From CAYMPW01 sp964558505 (lineage in GTDB: Archaea; Thermoplasmatota; Thermoplasmata; Methanomassiliicoccales; Methanomethylophilaceae), in assembly GCA_964558505.1 (NCBI GenBank), contig CAZLEI010000004.1:9367-73366 (forward strand): DNA of 64,000 nt. Reading direction: 5' to 3'. Of this stretch, positions 57,717 to 64,000 are shown piece by piece. Both the position numbers and the translations under genes were made by a program. Numbering within the stretch: the stretch's first letter is position 1; every line of letters starts with the position of its first letter. The notes under the pieces were generated by a model. It was not told the DNA's origin and did not search any database. It worked only from the letters and a program-made list of their open reading frames with translations.

Positions 57717-59252
57717 ATGAAGCACGATAACAGCGGCCTGAGGTCAGAAGTTCCCGCCTTCCGTGACGCAACGCGCAGATTCTACGCGAAAGAGATCACG
57801 GTCAAAGAATACAAAGGGATTTCCGGAAGGTTCGGAAGTTATGCCCAGAGAGGGGGCGAGCGCAACATGGTCCGCCTTCGTTTCGCGGGCGGAGCGGTAT
57901 CGGCCGACAAGGCGGCCTTCATCGCGGAGTGCATCACGCGTTACGGGATCGACATGGTCCATCTGACGACCTGTCAGGCGGTGCAGCTGCACAACCTCAC
58001 AGGCGAGGCGGCCGCGGACATAGTGGATGCGGCATTCGATCACGGCATCATAACCCTCGGCGGAGGAGGGGACTGTCCACGCAATGTCACCGCCTCGCCG
58101 CTGTCGGGCATCGAGCCCGGCGAGAACTTCGACGTGCTGCCATATGCGGAGATCGCAGAATCATATCTGCTGAGTATCCTCGACAGCATCAAGCTCCCGA
58201 GGAAGCTGAAGGTCGGATTCTCCAACTCTTCCGAGAATACGACACATGTGACATTCAGGGACCTCGGGTTCGCATCCGCTCCCGACGGCACGTTCGACGT
58301 GTACTGCGCCGGCGGTCTGGGGAACAACCCCCTCATGGGCATCCATGTGGCGACCGGCGTCGATCCATCGAAGATGCTCTATCATGTCCGCGCCATGGTG
58401 GATGTCTTCGTCAAGCACGGCAATTACGAGAACCGTTCCAAGGCCAGGACGCGTTACATGCAGGAGTCGATGGGCGAGGACGCCTTGCGTGCGGCATACG
58501 GCGAGGCGGTGGATGCGCTTCTGTCGTCGGGAGGTCTGGACATCTCCGCCGATGACAGATCCGTGCACAAGGCAGGGTGCGGGAAGATACAATCGGACCG
58601 CGTGCATCCTCAGAAACAGGATGGGCTGTACTATGTATCTTACCATCCTCTCGGCGGGGACCCGTCGCCGTCGAGGATGGTCGAGATGGCGGCCTTGGCG
58701 GCGGACATCCCCGAGGCAGGGATCCGCGTATCGACGGACGGGACGATGTACATAATCAATCTCACGGCAGAGGAGGCCGTCCGCGCCCTGGATGTCACGG
58801 ACGATGGTGCCCGGACGCTGTTCGAATCATCCGTGTCGTGCGTGGGTGCAACAATATGCCAGATCGGCCTTCGCGATTCCCGCGGGCTCTTGGACGGACT
58901 CATAGAGATGGAGCGTTCGGAGGGGTTCGCCGACGGTGTCCTGCCCAGGATCAACATATCGGGATGCACTTCCTCCTGCGGGGCGCATCAGATCGGGGTC
59001 ATCGGCCTGAACGGCACCACCAAGCAGATCGGCGGTTCCTCCCATCCGTGCTTCAATCTGCATGTGAACGGGTCGCATCTCCAGGGGGAGGAGCGTTTCG
59101 GGGAGCCCCTCGGCGCATTGGCCGAAGAGGATGTCGCGGAGTTCCTGAGGGATGTTGGGCGGGCGGTCGTGGCGTCGGGCATGATGTACCGCGCATGGTA
59201 CGATGCGGACGGCGGCGAGATAAGGAGGATCGCCGCGAAGTACATCATCTGA
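57717..59252 (+). CDS. Siroheme sulfite/nitrite reductase
   Basis: 511 residues from ATG 57717 (a frame back to 57678 adds 13 residues). Two ferredoxin-like/catalytic halves are visible: 'MVHLTTCQAVQLHNL' and 'GGGGDCPRNVTASPLSG' for substrate and siroheme contacts, and the cluster motif C-x5-C ('CVGATIC') with C-x3-C ('CTSSC'), which binds the 4Fe-4S cluster bridged to siroheme. It reduces sulfite to sulfide or nitrite to ammonia using an external donor. It lacks the F420H2-oxidising half of methanogen Fsr. Likely roles are sulfite detoxification or sulfur assimilation. Confidence 0.9.
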   Translation: MKHDNSGLRSEVPAFRDATRRFYAKEITVKEYKGISGRFGSYAQRGGERNMVRLRFAGGAVSADKAAFIAECITRYGIDMVHLTTCQAVQLHNLTGEAAADIVDAAFDHGIITLGGGGDCPRNVTASPLSGIEPGENFDVLPYAEIAESYLLSILDSIKLPRKLKVGFSNSSENTTHVTFRDLGFASAPDGTFDVYCAGGLGNNPLMGIHVATGVDPSKMLYHVRAMVDVFVKHGNYENRSKARTRYMQESMGEDALRAAYGEAVDALLSSGGLDISADDRSVHKAGCGKIQSDRVHPQKQDGLYYVSYHPLGGDPSPSRMVEMAALAADIPEAGIRVSTDGTMYIINLTAEEAVRALDVTDDGARTLFESSVSCVGATICQIGLRDSRGLLDGLIEMERSEGFADGVLPRINISGCTSSCGAHQIGVIGLNGTTKQIGGSSHPCFNLHVNGSHLQGEERFGEPLGALAEEDVAEFLRDVGRAVVASGMMYRAWYDADGGEIRRIAAKYII

Positions 59253-59275
59253 TTGAAAACGATGAAACGGTTTGA

Positions 59276-59295
59276 GCCGGCCCTTACGGGCCGGC
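59276..59295. terminator. Hairpin between convergent genes
   Basis: GCCGGCCC-TTAC-GGGCCGGC is a perfect eight-base-pair stem with a four-base loop, in the gap between the sulfite reductase stop and the SPFH-protein stop. Confidence 0.45.
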
Positions 59296-59305
59296 GATAC
59301 AGCCA

Positions 59306-60418
59306 TCACTGCAGCTGCTCGGAGCAGAACGGGCAGAACTTAGGGGTCTTCCTGAGTCCGCTGAGGTCCTCTCCGCAGTACGGGCAGACGCTGAACTTCT
59401 TAGGCTCCCCGGTCGCCGACGGTGCCGGTTGAGGTGCCGCCGCGGGGGCGGCCTGCTGGGGCGCCGCGGCGGGCGCCTGCTTGCCGCATTCCTTGCAGAA
59501 CTTGTAAGGATAGTCGTTCACGCCTCCGCAGAACGGGCACATTATCTTCGGATTCTGTGCACTCGCTCCCTGCTGCTGCATCTGCTGCATCCCCTGTGCC
59601 TGCTGCTGCTGGTTAAGCTGCTGGTACATCTGGGGGAACAATAGCATTCCTGTTCCTATCGCGGCCCCTCCCTCCGAATTTCCTATGGCGTCGGCCATGC
59701 GGTCCATGACCTCGTACCTCTTGAACGATTCACCGTTCGCGCTGCTGAACTGCAGGTACTGGAAGACCTTCTCCTGGTCCTCGTCGGTGGTCCTGACCTC
59801 GTTGATCTTCAGCGAGAGGAGCTCGATGCCCCTCTGGGAGAAGTACTGCTCCGTCAGCACCTTGGTGCTGGTGGATGCTTTCTCGAGGTTGTTCAGAACA
59901 TCCATGTAGTACTGCTTGGTGAGTTGCTGGGTTATCTGCTCGTTTATGAACCCCTTCATGAAGGCGTTCACGTCGCCGGTGCTGAAGTTCCCCATCCCGC
60001 CGAGCACCTGCGTGAAGAATACGGGCACATCGTTGACGCGGAACTGGTACTCTCCGTTGGCCATGAGCGTTATCGGCACCTCGTACCCGACCTGGGCCTT
60101 GATCATCCCTCTGATGCCCCATTTCCCGTTGAACATCTTCTGCGAGACGTAGATGATCTCCGCCTTGAACGGCGATTCCTTGTATCCGAGTAGCACGTTG
60201 TACAGCTTGGTGAGCCACGGTATGTTGCTGGTCGTCAGGACGTGCCTGCCGGCCGGGAGCACTCCGAGCATCTGCCCGTCCCTGACGAATATCGCCACGG
60301 CGTGCTCGGGAACGGTGACGGATGTCAGCGTCCTCAGGTCGTCGTGCTCGTATCTGTACACTATGTCGTCCGGGCCCTGGCTTTTCCAGGATATGACATT
60401 CTCTTTGGCCATTCTCAT
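59306..60418 (-). CDS. SPFH-domain protein with two C-terminal zinc ribbons (YdjI/COG4260-like)
   Basis: 370 residues. Residues 5-245 look like the SPFH domain of the 'virion core protein' family: 'ISWKSQGPDDIVYRYEHDD', 'VPEHAVAIFVRDGQMLGVLPAGRHVLTTSNIPWLTKL' region, 'NGKWGIRGMIKAQVGYEVPITLMANGEYQFRV' region, 'GIELLSLKINEVRTTDE'. A Gln/Met-rich stretch follows, then two CxxC-CxxC ribbons ('CPFCGG...CKECG', 'CPYCGE...CPFCSE') separated by a Pro/Ala linker. SPFH proteins build membrane-associated assemblies. It is the last gene of the five-gene operon; its ATG overlaps the preceding stop (ATGA). ATG 60412 is an alternative start. Confidence 0.85.
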   Translation of the reverse strand: MRMAKENVISWKSQGPDDIVYRYEHDDLRTLTSVTVPEHAVAIFVRDGQMLGVLPAGRHVLTTSNIPWLTKLYNVLLGYKESPFKAEIIYVSQKMFNGKWGIRGMIKAQVGYEVPITLMANGEYQFRVNDVPVFFTQVLGGMGNFSTGDVNAFMKGFINEQITQQLTKQYYMDVLNNLEKASTSTKVLTEQYFSQRGIELLSLKINEVRTTDEDQEKVFQYLQFSSANGESFKRYEVMDRMADAIGNSEGGAAIGTGMLLFPQMYQQLNQQQQAQGMQQMQQQGASAQNPKIMCPFCGGVNDYPYKFCKECGKQAPAAAPQQAAPAAAPQPAPSATGEPKKFSVCPYCGEDLSGLRKTPKFCPFCSEQLQ

Positions 60419-60969
60419 TCACTCTCCGTTGTAGCGCCGTCCCCGGCGAAGCCTTTGATGACCTTGTCCCTCTCGGTGAACTCCTCGATGACGGTGTCGA
60501 TCATCCTCTCGAAGTCCCTTATGGGCTTCTTCAGGTCCATGCCGCCGGAATCGATGTAGTCCAGGAGGCCCTGGGCGTCCGTGCGGATCTGCGCCGAGCC
60601 CTCCAGGAGCTTGGCGTCCCATTCGATGACGGCGTCCAGCTCCTTCTCCAGGACCTTCACAGAGGCCCAGATCCCGCTGTACCCGTTGACGGCCTTCCTT
60701 ATGCCCACTGCATACTTGTCGACCTTCGTCCTGATCCTCTCCACGTCCCTCATCAGGTCGACGTCGTTCAGCACGGCGCGCTGGATGGTGGCGAGGTCCG
60801 CCTTCGTTCCCTCCAGGGTGCGGGCGACCTCTTCGCGGACCGCCCTGTCCTCGTCCCTGCGCAGGTTCTTCTCCCTGTATCCCCTGTAGAAGGGGATGTA
60901 CATCGCGACCCTCTCGGTCAGGGAGCGGGTCCCTTTCATCTGGTCGTCCACTGTAGCATCGAATCCCAT
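60415..60969 (-). CDS. Coiled-coil protein, operon-associated, unknown function
   Basis: 184 residues, almost entirely helical. A conserved-looking N-terminal 'YIPFYRGYREKNLRRDEDRAVREE' region (Y-x-P-x-Y-R-G-Y-x-x-K-x-x-R-R) precedes long heptad-like helices ('DLMRDVERIRTKVDKYAVGIRK', 'VKVLEKELDAVIEWDAKLL'). There is no membrane segment or metal site. Its helical, charged nature and operon position make it the candidate for a PspA-like scaffold or SPFH partner, though no clear PspA signature is seen. It starts immediately after the membrane-protein stop. Confidence 0.75.
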   Translation of the reverse strand: MGFDATVDDQMKGTRSLTERVAMYIPFYRGYREKNLRRDEDRAVREEVARTLEGTKADLATIQRAVLNDVDLMRDVERIRTKVDKYAVGIRKAVNGYSGIWASVKVLEKELDAVIEWDAKLLEGSAQIRTDAQGLLDYIDSGGMDLKKPIRDFERMIDTVIEEFTERDKVIKGFAGDGATTESE

Positions 60970-61359
60970 TCAGTTCAACTCCTTCTTATTCGAAACTCCC
61001 AGGGCGATCGCCAGCATGGCGATGGCCAGGAGTATGACCGCGACGTAGATCCAGACGCTGACGCCCGGTACCGTCGCGGATATTATCGCGCACAATGCTA
61101 TGGCCACCAGCAGCACTCCCCATACGAGGCCGTAGCTGCGGGAGGAAGGTCCGAAACCCTTCTCCTCGCCCGATGCGAACACGGCGCGGACGAGCATGTA
61201 CGCTCCGAATATCAAGACAGCCGTTCCGATGGCCCCGATGACCCCGAACCCGCTGAACAGGAAGTACGAGACTATCCCGACGGCCACTGCCAGAACGAAT
61301 ACGCCGGCCGTTATGGCCAGGTCGCTCCTGGCGTTGATCCTATCCTTGTCGATTGCCAT
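60970..61359 (-). CDS. Small four-helix membrane protein
   Basis: 129 residues from ATG 61359, which has GGAGG eight bases upstream; the frame extends to 61392. Four hydrophobic segments: 'LAITAGVFVLAVAVGIVSYFL', 'GVIGAIGTAVLIFGAYMLV', 'GLVWGVLLVAIALCAIISAT' and 'VWIYVAVILLAIAMLAIAL' (positions within residues 15-122), with a short positive tail. There is no known domain. In the operon it could be the membrane anchor for the soluble partners, like YdjH in the bacterial set (inference). Confidence 0.78.
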   Translation of the reverse strand: MAIDKDRINARSDLAITAGVFVLAVAVGIVSYFLFSGFGVIGAIGTAVLIFGAYMLVRAVFASGEEKGFGPSSRSYGLVWGVLLVAIALCAIISATVPGVSVWIYVAVILLAIAMLAIALGVSNKKELN

Positions 61360-61396
61360 AGTTTTTTCCTCCTTTGGTATCAGTATCCTCATTGTA

Positions 61397-62941
61397 TTAG
61401 ATTATGAGCAAATCCCCTTTCGTCATGCGGATGCATCTGGCGGGGACGAGCTTCCCGAACTGCTCCGGCAGCGACACCGAATCGCCCTGGAACCTGCAGG
61501 GTATGAAGACGAGCCCCTTCACGCGGGGCTTGCTGAGCTTCAGCTTGTTGTCGCTGCTGGTGCGCTGTGCGAGGTAGAGGTCCATGAGCTTCTCCGCTTC
61601 GCGTTTGGTGCTCAGGGGGATCGCGACGCTGCGTCCGCCGATCGAGTTGTCGGCGATGGTGCCGGACAGGGCGGTTATGCCCTCTCCGCCGCTTATGCTG
61701 GTCTCGGACCCGCTTATCCCGGCCAGGATGCTGGTCTCCGGCCTGATCTTGAATATGTCCGTGACGGCGGAGGACGGGTCGCCCAGGCAGCCCTGGTCTA
61801 TCACGAAGTCCGCGGGCACGAACAGGTCCTCGGTGACCTCCACGCTCTTCTTCTTCCATAGGGCGCCGGTGACGAAACTGTATTTCAGATCGACGTCCCA
61901 GAACGGGATGAGCACATCCCCGCCCCCGGCGGTCGTCTTCACGGTGCCGATCCCTCCTTTGGCTGCGATGACGGTCGCCAGCTGTGCGAATATCTCGGTG
62001 AAGCGGGATTTGCTGTTCAGCAGGTACCCCCACTGGCCGGACCCGGAAGGTTTCCTCTCTATCACCGCCCTGATGGTGTTCAGGACCTTCATGGCATCCG
62101 GGCCGCCCCTGGCGGCCATGTCCGCCATGTCATGGAGGATGTTGGCGGTGCTGAGCTCCAGGTCGACGGCCTGGAACATTATCCCCAGCTCGGGGCTGGA
62201 GAACGCATTGGCCTTGACGGCCTCCAGGCCCTTGATGCCCGTTTCCACTTTGGTGACGCAACCTATGGTGTCCCCGTTCAGCAGGCTCTCGGTCCCGTTG
62301 CACACCTGCACCAGGGCCTCGAAGCGCTGGCAGGCGAGGTCGTACCCCTTGACCTTCTTCATGACGTTCCCGGCCTCGGTGAAGTTATTGGCCATCAGGA
62401 TGTACCTTCCCGGCTTGTCCTCGGCCAGGAGCTTGAGGTTGTTGATGGTCATGGCGTAGGCCTGTGTGATCCCGGCGGCGGTGTTGATCATGTCCTTGCT
62501 GTCGCCGTCCACGGCCAGTCCCTCCACGGACCTGACCTTGGCGTTGAATTCGAACGCCTTGTCCGACGTGTGCGCCGGATGGCAGTCGGTGTTGATGGTG
62601 AAGGGCAGGGCTATCATAGGGTACGCCAGGAGCGAGTTGAACGCGAAGCGGTACTCCGTGGTCTCCATCTCGACCTTCGGCCTGACGTTGTTCATGAATA
62701 TGCTGTGCCTGGCCACCGGGTCCACGTTCTCCGCCTGGGCCATGGAGAACCCCGACGGTATGGCGCTGCTGATCCAAGATCTGACCTGCCCCATCATCTG
62801 GTCGAGGTAGGCCTTGGCGTCTATGCGCTGCTGGGACGTCCCGCAGCTGGAGCATGTGACGATGGGGGAGTCCGATTCGACGGCCGCCCTCTCGAAGGGG
62901 GCGCCGCAGTACTTGCATCTGAGCATCACCTGGTCTTCCAC
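61397..62941 (-). CDS. Zinc-ribbon protein of unknown function (YdjG-like position)
   Basis: 514 residues. The N-terminal zinc ribbon is 'LRCKYCGAPFERAAVE...IVTCSSCGTS' (C9-x2-C12 and a second CxxC about 18 residues on). The remainder is a soluble alpha/beta protein: 'FAFNSLLAYPMIALPFTINTD', 'GRYILMANNFTEAGNVMKKVKGYDLACQRFEAL' region, 'SSPELGIMFQAVDLELS', a Gly-rich stretch near 415-435, and a C-terminal 'RVKGLVFIPCRFQGD'. No catalytic motif recognised. It is five bases downstream of the first gene of the operon. Confidence 0.75.
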   Translation of the reverse strand: MEDQVMLRCKYCGAPFERAAVESDSPIVTCSSCGTSQQRIDAKAYLDQMMGQVRSWISSAIPSGFSMAQAENVDPVARHSIFMNNVRPKVEMETTEYRFAFNSLLAYPMIALPFTINTDCHPAHTSDKAFEFNAKVRSVEGLAVDGDSKDMINTAAGITQAYAMTINNLKLLAEDKPGRYILMANNFTEAGNVMKKVKGYDLACQRFEALVQVCNGTESLLNGDTIGCVTKVETGIKGLEAVKANAFSSPELGIMFQAVDLELSTANILHDMADMAARGGPDAMKVLNTIRAVIERKPSGSGQWGYLLNSKSRFTEIFAQLATVIAAKGGIGTVKTTAGGGDVLIPFWDVDLKYSFVTGALWKKKSVEVTEDLFVPADFVIDQGCLGDPSSAVTDIFKIRPETSILAGISGSETSISGGEGITALSGTIADNSIGGRSVAIPLSTKREAEKLMDLYLAQRTSSDNKLKLSKPRVKGLVFIPCRFQGDSVSLPEQFGKLVPARCIRMTKGDLLII

Positions 62942-62945
62942 CGGA

Positions 62946-63881
62946 TCACCTGGATGAGAATCTCACGCTCTGGATCTGTATCTCGAGGGCGGCTATCTGC
63001 GCCTGCAGGCGGGCCTCCGTCTGGCGGAGGTCGTTGATGGCTATCTCGTGGTAATGCCTGGCGATCTCGTCCGCCTTGCGGGACACCGCCGTGTAGCATG
63101 CGCGGCACACGTAGACGGAATCGCCCCTGTCGTCGCAGGAGGAGACCAGGTCCCCGTTGTCCTTCCTGAGGATTGGGCTCACGTCGCTGGACATGGGGAA
63201 GAAGTGGATCCCCGAGCCGGTGGCGTTCCTTCCGCACATCCAGCAGGTGCAGCTCTGGGCGTACTTCTTGACCCTGGCCATGTTCTCGTTGCCGTCCTGG
63301 CCGAGCTGCCTGCGGTAGTTGTACGCTATCTGCTCGTACTCCGCACCTTTCTTGGGGTCGTTCCAGACGGCACCCGCGGCCAGGCACTCGTTGCCCACGG
63401 CCATGAGGGTCAGGCCCTTCTTGAGGCCGGACACGGTCGTGTCGCCGTTGAATATCTCCGGTATGATCAGGGTGTCTGCCCCGAACGTCATCTGGTATCT
63501 CTGGGCGATCTCTATGAGCGTCTTCCCCTTCTCGGTCTGGGAGGCTCCGTTGTCGCTGATGGCGAGCGCGTCGATCTCCGACGCGGTGAGTCCGCACTCC
63601 TTGACGAGCTTCTCGCTGTTCACGGTCGTGAGGCCGAATTCGAACTCCCCGACATCAATGGACTCCAGGGCCTTGGCCAGGCCGCGGTACGCTCCGGAGT
63701 CTCCGAAGTGCCCGTTCAGGTTCAGGATGGCGACCATCACTGCCGCGACGTCGTCCTTGCCGCCTTCCTTCGCAATGGATTTCTCGAAGATCCTCTTCGC
63801 TTTGTCGAACTCTCTCCTCTTCACGAGGTCCACTGCATCCTCGTACAACTGGTCTCCGTTCTTGAATAATCCGAATGCCAT
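62946..63881 (-). CDS. TPR-like protein with C-terminal Cys cluster, operon leader
   Basis: 311 residues. The N-terminal helices ('DQLYEDAVDLVKRREFDKAKRIFEKSIAKE' region) look like TPR hairpins. The middle is unrecognised. Near the C-terminus 'CTCWMCGRNATGSGIHFFPM' and 'SVYVCRACYTAV' form a likely zinc site (CxxC plus CxxC), followed by a coiled coil ('ARLQAQIAALEIQI'). It is the first gene of the operon; AGGAG precedes the ATG. Confidence 0.75.
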   Translation of the reverse strand: MAFGLFKNGDQLYEDAVDLVKRREFDKAKRIFEKSIAKEGGKDDVAAVMVAILNLNGHFGDSGAYRGLAKALESIDVGEFEFGLTTVNSEKLVKECGLTASEIDALAISDNGASQTEKGKTLIEIAQRYQMTFGADTLIIPEIFNGDTTVSGLKKGLTLMAVGNECLAAGAVWNDPKKGAEYEQIAYNYRRQLGQDGNENMARVKKYAQSCTCWMCGRNATGSGIHFFPMSSDVSPILRKDNGDLVSSCDDRGDSVYVCRACYTAVSRKADEIARHYHEIAINDLRQTEARLQAQIAALEIQIQSVRFSSR

Positions 63882-63921
63882 GGTTCCGGTCTCCTGACTA
63901 TGGACGAGTATGCGGTTTCCT

Positions 63922-63933
63922 TGTAGTTAAAAG
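63922..63933 (-). promoter_or_regulatory. TATA box for the SPFH/zinc-ribbon operon
   Basis: Minus-strand CCTTTTAACTAC would place the start of transcription near 63902, about 20 bases before ATG 63881. Beyond it, the last 25 bases of the window (TATATATAG) contain another TATA-like element, probably for a gene past the edge. Confidence 0.45.
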
Positions 63934-64000
63934 GCGCGAACCGGGGGACCGGCAGGGTTCAAATATAACAACGAAGCGATTATATATAGATATCAGATAT

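Overview
The window looks like a moderately GC-rich archaeal chromosome, most likely a Thermoplasmata methanogen of the Methanomassiliicoccales type (inference). The evidence is: an archaeal RNA polymerase operon with an unsplit RpoB but separate A' and A'' subunits (most classical methanogens split RpoB); GatD/GatE; archaeal Elp3, Trm56 and Cdc48/VAT; r-proteins S17e and L30e; HypB and HypE for [NiFe]-hydrogenase maturation; an HdrD-like iron-sulfur protein; and TATA-type promoters, several of them placed for leaderless transcripts. No rRNA, CRISPR array, insertion sequence or prophage was seen. Almost all of the DNA is coding.

Layout. 1-6.4 kb: a YbjN-like fragment, the FtsJ rRNA methyltransferase coupled to an FAH-family hydrolase, an Lhr-type helicase, and an HdrD-like protein fused to a degenerate endonuclease-like domain. 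6.6-12.7 kb: a fluoride exporter (CrcB) behind a fluoride-riboswitch-like leader, two tRNAs, small regulators, a 56-residue zinc protein, Trm56, an HD protein, PRC-barrel proteins, and thioredoxin with a thioredoxin-reductase-like flavoprotein. 12.7-16.7 kb: Elp3 and Cdc48. 16.9-25.9 kb: tRNA-Lys, then rpoH-rpoB-rpoA1-rpoA2-rpl30e-nusA. 26-27.8 kb: a radical SAM protein divergent from pyrF. 27.8-34.8 kb: a roughly 2,000-residue AglB/STT3-like membrane protein whose catalytic motifs look degenerate, followed by a secreted, membrane-anchored partner.

34.9-48 kb: MarR regulator plus MFS exporter; translin-truA-purD-hypB on the minus strand; gatD-gatE; a HemK2-type methyltransferase; an MBL hydrolase; a zinc-finger protein; and a HAD phosphatase-ABC transporter operon. 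48-54.9 kb: TraB-thyX-rps17e, tRNA-Arg, an Rqc2/NEMF homologue, tRNA-Thr, DUF1015, hypE and a second tRNA-Arg. 54.9-59.3 kb: an XRE-cupin regulator with its acyl-CoA synthetase, a structured non-coding interval, and a siroheme sulfite/nitrite reductase.

59.3-63.9 kb (minus strand): a tightly packed five-gene operon encoding a Cys-motif protein, a zinc-ribbon protein, a small membrane protein, a coiled-coil protein and an SPFH/zinc-ribbon protein. It resembles in outline the bacterial YdjGHI/PspA membrane-stress module and is the best candidate here for an undescribed archaeal system. The other leading candidates are the AglB-like giant and the HdrD-endonuclease fusion.
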